This document shows positions 58,575 through 64,000 of a DNA stretch of 64,000 nt, in pieces (position 1 is the first letter of the stretch; every line of letters starts with the position of its first letter). Made by a program: the position numbers and the translations under genes. The DNA comes from Arion vulgaris (Eukaryota > Mollusca > Gastropoda > Stylommatophora > Arionidae), in contig CM036768.1 in assembly GCA_020796225.1 (NCBI GenBank), positions 42,947,896 to 43,011,895 on the forward strand, read 5' to 3'. Below the pieces are notes generated by a model. The model was not told where the DNA came from and did no database searches. It saw nothing but the letters and a program-made list of their open reading frames with translations.

Positions 58575-59890
58575 TTTATTACCCTTCCGGGAATTAAATC
58601 TTTTAATTCTTAATTTTCGGGTTATTTCTCTTCCTTCCTTTTAACTGGGTTAAAAAACCCACCGTCAAAAATTTTTTCTCCTTTTGTAACGGATTTACTT
58701 TGACCTGCTTTGGTGGGGAATTTTTTAAAATTTTTGATAAAAATTAGGGTTTGCGTGGTTGGTGTAGAATTTTTATTTCCCAAATAGTAAGTAATTTTTT
58801 TTCCCCTTTTTTTGATTTTTGGCATGTAACAAAATTTTTTTTCAGGACATACAATGATTTGAACGACATTTTAACATAATGTCCATCTTTTAAATACTTC
58901 CTTTAAGATGTTTTAATTTTTGAATTTGTGATTTTTACGACTTTTTTTCAGTTTTTATTTTTGGGCTTTCAAGCCTAAGCCCTATGGCTCAAAGAGGTCC
59001 AGAGGAATAGGGTCATTGGGGATTTCTTTGGAGGTCCCGCCTCCGTACGGCGATTCCTGCTGCTCCTTTGAATGGCCCGGATCAAGATAGTAGGGGTTTT
59101 TCCCGGCGGTTTTTCCGGCCTCCTACCGCGGGCAATTTTCCCGCCCACCTTGCGGCCCTGCGGACGTTTTTAATCTGACGGTTTTCCCTCATATTCCCAA
59201 AAACATCCGTTTGTATTCAACTTTAGGACCAAAAAATCCACCCTATTAGGCATGATCATTAAATTGGGGAAGGTGGTCGTGTGAGCCGGATCCAAATTTG
59301 TTGGCTGGTCTTTGGGGTTTTTTGGGGTTTGGGTCCCCAGCCCCTACTATCAGTTTTTTTTCTCAGGTGCTGGAAGTCATGCCCAGTTACTCTCATCTTT
59401 TCCCAGCCTTTTTCAAAGGTTACTGCGGCAAAAAACCGTGAGGTCGGTACCTCTTGACCCAAATAATCTTGGGATCCTTTTGGGGTCCGAATAGGCCTGC
59501 TCTGGAATTTGATGTCTATGGTGGCAGGATCTCCCTGTACCACTTTCCCTGCACTGCCGTGACGAGGCCTTGGTGGGAATAAAATCCCACCCCTAGCGGA
59601 TTCTGGGGTCTAGGGGGTTGGATCAGTGAGTGACGGAAATAGCATGAATGGGGGGATAGGACCTCTGGTGATCCCTCCGGATACCGTAATCGTGCTTAAA
59701 TTTTCCCTCAATTTCCGGGGGGGGGTGGAGGTCATAGGCCCCAAACCCCTGTTGCTCTCAATGTTGGGGGGGCCATACTGCGAACGATTGGAAAAATTTA
59801 AAATGGGCGTCACTGGGAAAGGGGGGCCGACCCTGGGTGCGAGACAAGTGGGCCCAGAACCAAAGTTATGGGAATCAACTAATAACAAAT
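58575..59890. other. Poor-quality spacer, no gene recognised
   Basis: Homopolymer-rich; no domain can be read. It may hold the 5' part (gag) of the gypsy-like element that follows. Confidence 0.35.
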
Positions 59891-62770
59891 GTTTGGATGG
59901 GGTCTAATTTTAGATGTCTTATCGATACGGGTCCAAGGTGGCTCTCACAGAATATTTTTGAATTTTCTTTGAGTCTTTTTTAAAAGGGGGGATAAGGGGG
60001 GCCTAAAAGCTGCAAAGGGATAAAACCTTACTTAGGCCATTTTTTGAACATTAGCCTCTATGGCTTCTAGGATTGTGGTTTCTATTTTTTTAAAGATATT
60101 TCCCTCTCATAATCTGTGATTATAGGCTATTATTGGTACTAATACCCCTTTAGCCCGCAGTTTTTTCCCCGCCCCATTCGGGTTCTTCGACCCAGTCTGT
60201 CCCCAAAAATAGTACCGTCTTCTTTTCCCACCCTTTTTTTGGTCTGCAAAAGGAAAAAATCACATTTGAGCTAGTTCTTTGGGTTTTGTATGGGTTGATT
60301 AAAGGTGGGTTTTTTGGGAACTTTAAAATTTTTTAAATCAATTTTCCAAAAAAATTTTTGTTTTTTAATAGACTTTTTATTAATTTTCCTTTTAAATTTA
60401 AAAATTTTCAAAAAAGATTTTTTATTTTCTTGGAACGTTGGGATATTTTCAATTCTTAATGAGGGTTAATTAAGGCGTCTTCAACTTCTTGGAATGCAGT
60501 ATCTAAAAAGGGAAAAATTTTTGGTTTTTGTTTCCTAAAACATCCATTGGTTAAAAAATTGACCTTAGTATACATGGTTCTAAAACCAAAGGCGAAATTT
60601 GGTTTTTACAAATAAAATGATGTTTTCTTTGAAAAGATTCAGATTTGGTTATGCTGATAAAAAAGCCAAACCCGTTACAGGATACCAACCCCCTTTTTCC
60701 TGGGGAATCCCGCCCCGTTTTATACGGGGGGCAGAACCATATTTTGGGTCTCTACAAACCCGGGTTTTTCCGGGGGAAATTTGCCCTGACCATTTTTTGG
60801 GGAAAAAAAAATGGATCCTTTCCCTTGTGGACTATCGGAGTTAAACAAAAAGGGCAATTAGGACGTTATCCCTCCTTTACGACTCCCGGATTCCCTAAAT
60901 GGCAAAATTTTTACCCTTTTATTTAACTATGGGTATTCCAGTAGCTGAAACAGGAGGATTGATAAAACTGCTTTTGTACGCCTTTTTTGGTTGTATGGTA
61001 TCGAGAATAATGGGGTTTTACTAATTCCGCTGGTACTTTTCAACTTTTATAAAACCATGTCGGTTTTTGTTTTAAAAAACCCTTTTGGTATATTTAGATA
61101 TATTTGTTTTCAAAATTTTGTGCCTTTGTTTGGGTTTGGAATGTGCGGAAGGATCGCAAAAGGGCTAAAATTAACCCCCAAAAAATTGTTTTTTTCAGAA
61201 TTCAGTTGATTTTTTTGGTCAACTATTTTTGGGATGGATCCAAAACCCCCCAATCAAAAATATCATCCATACAAATCTTAATACCCATGCTAAAGCAAAA
61301 GGGCTTAGGCGGGGGATTTTAAAAATTTATCCCCCCCTTCTCCGATTGCAAAAACCCCTTATGGATATGGTAAATGAATCCCTCCTCTGTCTAACCCGAA
61401 GAACGAATGCCCTCAGTTGAAAAACCGGGTGATTTAAATGGGAAAAAATGATTGGAAATTCTTTTGGGGCCTTAAACCCCCTTAAACTCTGCACCCCTTC
61501 TGGGTTCCCAAATTTTGCATCCCCTTATTTTTACATTATGCCTCTTTTTAGTGGTTTGGGGCAGTTTGGGCGGGTGGGCACTATAAAGTATCCTTTCCTG
61601 GGGCTTAAGGAAAAAACACATGTTTTTAAACCAATTTTGGGGGTTTAAATGGCTGTTCGAAAAGTTTCCCCATATCTATTGGGGAACAAAGTAACTATTT
61701 AACCCATAATAAGGGTTTTACTTTTCAAATAAAGCCATTTGGGGCCATTGAACAAAAAGGGGGTTATCTCAGATGGCGGTCTTTTATTTGAAATCGGATT
61801 GAGGCGTTAAAAAAAATGCACTTCCTTCGCGGTATCCCTTGCCTGTGACGCTGGGTGAGGCGAATTGCGTGCATTTTCAGAAAACACGACATTGGCAAAA
61901 ACTTTTTTCCCGCCTTTAGTGGGCTTTCAGACGACTAGTATTTTCAACGAGGCCCCCTTAATATAGTTTATCGGATGTAAATCTTTCCAGTTTCAGGATT
62001 CTGCGCTGGTCGTGATAAGGCTCTGGAGATCGATATACAGACACCAAAATCCCAGGGAAACACAACGACTTGGGTTTCCCCTATAATCTTTGCATGAAAA
62101 AGGGGGACTTGAAAAAGGTGACTATAAAGTAATGAATTAAATATTATTTTTCCTCATCCACCCAATGTATTGCACTATCCCAAATCCCATCAAGGGCGAT
62201 AAACATTTCTTTAAAAAGTCCGTTTTTTTTGGGTGGTATGGGGGAAAAATGTTGTAATTTTGAAAGCATGTGCCCTTTGAATATCCCTCAAAAAAAATCC
62301 CCAACGGGTTTGGTCATAAATGCTAAATATCCTTTAGAAATGGTAGCCATGGACTTCATGGGTTTCCCAAATTCCGGCTTTAAACATGTGTTGGTTTAAA
62401 AGATTTTTACTAAAAATTTGTGCATTCCCACCGAATCAGACTTTAAAAACCGTGGCAGATGTAATCCAGTCTAGATGGATACCTGATTTTGGGGTAAATA
62501 AATTCCCTCCGACCAAGGGAAGGCATTTGGTCTACCCCTTTTATTTGAACTCTGCCATGATGGAATTAAAGGTCCCCATACAACCCCAAGGGAAATTATC
62601 AGAATTTAAAAAAATTTTTTACTTCTTCGTTGGAGATTCTGAAAAATTGAATGGTCCCCCATTTCCATTAGTATTGGTTTTAATATTCTCCCAAAAACAG
62701 GTGGGCTCCTTATTATTTTCTTTTTTTAGCCCTAAGTTCCAATTAATTTTTCTTTCATTTGTTTAATCCG
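59890..62770 (+). mobile_element. Ty3/gypsy-like retrotransposon pol relic (protease, RT, integrase)
   Basis: Domains come in the order protease, RT, integrase. 'FRCLIDTG' (59,912-59,935) fits an aspartic protease active site. 'KKNGSF' and 'VDYRS' (60,800-60,842), then 'PVAETGG' and 'KTAF' (60,937-60,975), fit the start of the RT and its 'KTAF' block. 'MVAMDFMGFPNSGFKHVLV' (62,338-62,397), 'FTKNLCIPT', and 'SDQGKAFG' (62,510-62,530) fit the integrase core with its two Asp residues. Frames change every few dozen codons, mostly at homopolymers, so it is broken or badly sequenced. The order PR-RT-IN is that of Ty3/gypsy elements. The YXDD motif and the RNase H domain could not be located. Confidence 0.65.
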
Positions 62771-63688
62771 AATGGGAGTATAATATAGTTTTCCCAAAAA
62801 GAAATTGACAGAGGCCCCAAAGATGGGCCCCCAAAGGGGACCCGTCTACAAAAAAATTTGTAAAAAACAAAGTTTATTCAAATGTTTATATGTAGAAAAA
62901 TAGGGCCCAAAAAAGGACTCGAAAAATTTGGGGAAAAATGTATTCAACCCAAATTCAAAAGGGTTCGGGGGGCCCCATATAAATAGGGGGTTACGTCATC
63001 AGTCCGGGTTTATGCAATAACCAATATAGGTTAATAATTTCGGACGTCCCTTGGGGTTGAAAATTTCGTGTTAATATTGCACAGATGGACAATTTGATAT
63101 AGGATAAACTAGAAGTTTTTTTTTTATAGCATTGACTCATCAGGGACTTTATAAAATGTCCAGTCGTAAGGGGAGACATAAGTGAAAGGTTAATTCCTTT
63201 GTGATTATATAAAATTACTTTAATTCCTCTAAAGGGATTGAGAAGTTATTTAATGTGGGTGGTGGTTTTAATATTGTTCAAGATGGTTCAATTGTTCTGT
63301 GGGTTTGGTGTGCAATTCCTTTTTTTTGGAATCATGAGCCTGACCTCTTATGTTTTGTTAGGTATTTAAGTCAGTGTTTTTTTTTTGATGAATTCATTTC
63401 CCATGAGTTTAGAGGGTGATTATTATGCATCACGGTGCTTGGATAATGAGTGTTGGATGTTGTCCACACATATTTCATTGCTAGCTAATGAAACAGTGAG
63501 ATATGAACGCATTGATTTCCATAGAGTGGGATGTAGTGTTATTATCCCCTGCATTTCATATAATGTAGGTACATTGGACAGTGACATTGTAGATGTCAAA
63601 TTTTGTTGGGTTTTGTCCCTTCCTCGGGATTGTGGGTTGCTTATTGGTTCCTCTATGTGCGGTCATATACTGTAGAATGTTCAACAGT
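62770..63688. other. Poor-quality spacer, no gene recognised
   Basis: An open stretch at 63,385-63,675 has no recognised family. Confidence 0.35.
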
Positions 63689-63689
63689 A

Positions 63690-64000
63690 TATTTATTATA
63701 ATTTTTCATGTCATATTCTCGTTCTAATTTATTTTTTGGTTTGAGATTCCAGGACAAGACTCTGACGGAGCCAGAAAGACATAGTGACATGACAGTTGTG
63801 AGCTGCCTGGCCTTCCACATCATGTGAAGTTAGGATGCGCAGTACAGTTGACCAGATGTTTCCTTTGCTAGTGAGAAAGAGACTGCTGTTAGGTCGCTGT
63901 CGGAGTTACACGGCTGATATTTCAATTATATTCTGCAAATATTGCTGATGTGTTTATATGATATATTGTTTCAGCATAGAGCACATAGGGTTGACCGTTG
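63690..64000 (+). repeat. Direct repeat, copy 2 (candidate 3' LTR, runs off the window)
   Basis: Partner of 55,190-55,520, in the same orientation and downstream of the gypsy-like integrase. Confidence 0.55.

Overview
KIND OF GENOME. This is animal nuclear DNA, most likely from a mollusc. The coding pieces are interrupted by GT-AG introns. The retroelements are RTE-like, I/Jockey-like and Penelope-like LINEs, a Ty3/gypsy-like LTR element, a ZMYM1-like hAT transposon and a Tc1/mariner-like transposon. The chymotrypsin-fold protease at 9.1-10.1 kb resembles a family expanded in molluscs. A 79-base 18S rRNA fragment at the left edge looks lophotrochozoan. Genes occupy only a few percent of the window; tandem repeats and transposon remains fill the rest.

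LAYOUT. (1) 1-4.13 kb: the last two coding exons of an HMG20A/B-type gene (+ strand). Its upstream intron holds an 18S fragment, a LINE 5' UTR and an RTE tail. Its last intron is filled by two minisatellites. (2) 4.4-9.1 kb: minisatellites, RTE scraps and AT-rich DNA. (3) 9.1-10.07 kb: a trypsin-like protease gene (- strand) with two frameshifts. (4) 10-14.9 kb: short arrays, a decayed duplicated segment, a possible exon and an RTE remnant. (5) 15-16.5 kb: a Penelope-like element with a GIY-YIG domain and a decayed hammerhead-like tail. (6) 16.7-17.65 kb: the end of an unidentified minus-strand gene. (7) 17.7-23.5 kb: 26-bp and 29-bp arrays, the latter ending exactly at a plus-strand terminal exon. 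(8) 23.6-35.9 kb: nested LINE tails, a tRNA-like repeat inside an inverted repeat, and large arrays with 30, 22, 24, 65 and 56 bp units. (9) 36.1-46.35 kb: two penultimate-region exons of an M13 (neprilysin/ECE-type) peptidase on the minus strand. They are separated by a 10-kb intron holding a 5.3-kb I-like LINE, other LINE tails and a 36-bp array. (10) 47.27-50.90 kb: a hAT element with inverted ends and a perfect 8-bp target duplication. (11) 51-64 kb: poor-quality consensus with microsatellites, a Tc1/mariner-like relic and a Ty3/gypsy-like relic possibly bracketed by LTRs.

MAIN OBSERVATION. Several arrays are made of copies of a real gene junction. In the HMG20 gene the repeat unit carries the exon end plus its 5' splice site, and a second array in the same intron carries the 3' splice site plus the next exon's start. 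The M13 gene (5' site), the minus-strand gene at 16.7-17.6 kb (3' site) and the plus-strand exon at 23.3 kb (3' site) show the same thing. The protease array starts at the stop codon. LINE 3' ends with GAA-rich tails also abut several arrays. Together this suggests a recurrent process that amplifies exon-boundary DNA into minisatellites loaded with decoy splice sites.

LIMITS. Family calls were made by reading translations and recalling conserved patterns; no search was run. Array edges and copy numbers are approximate. Long open frames inside arrays are treated as artefacts of the repeat.
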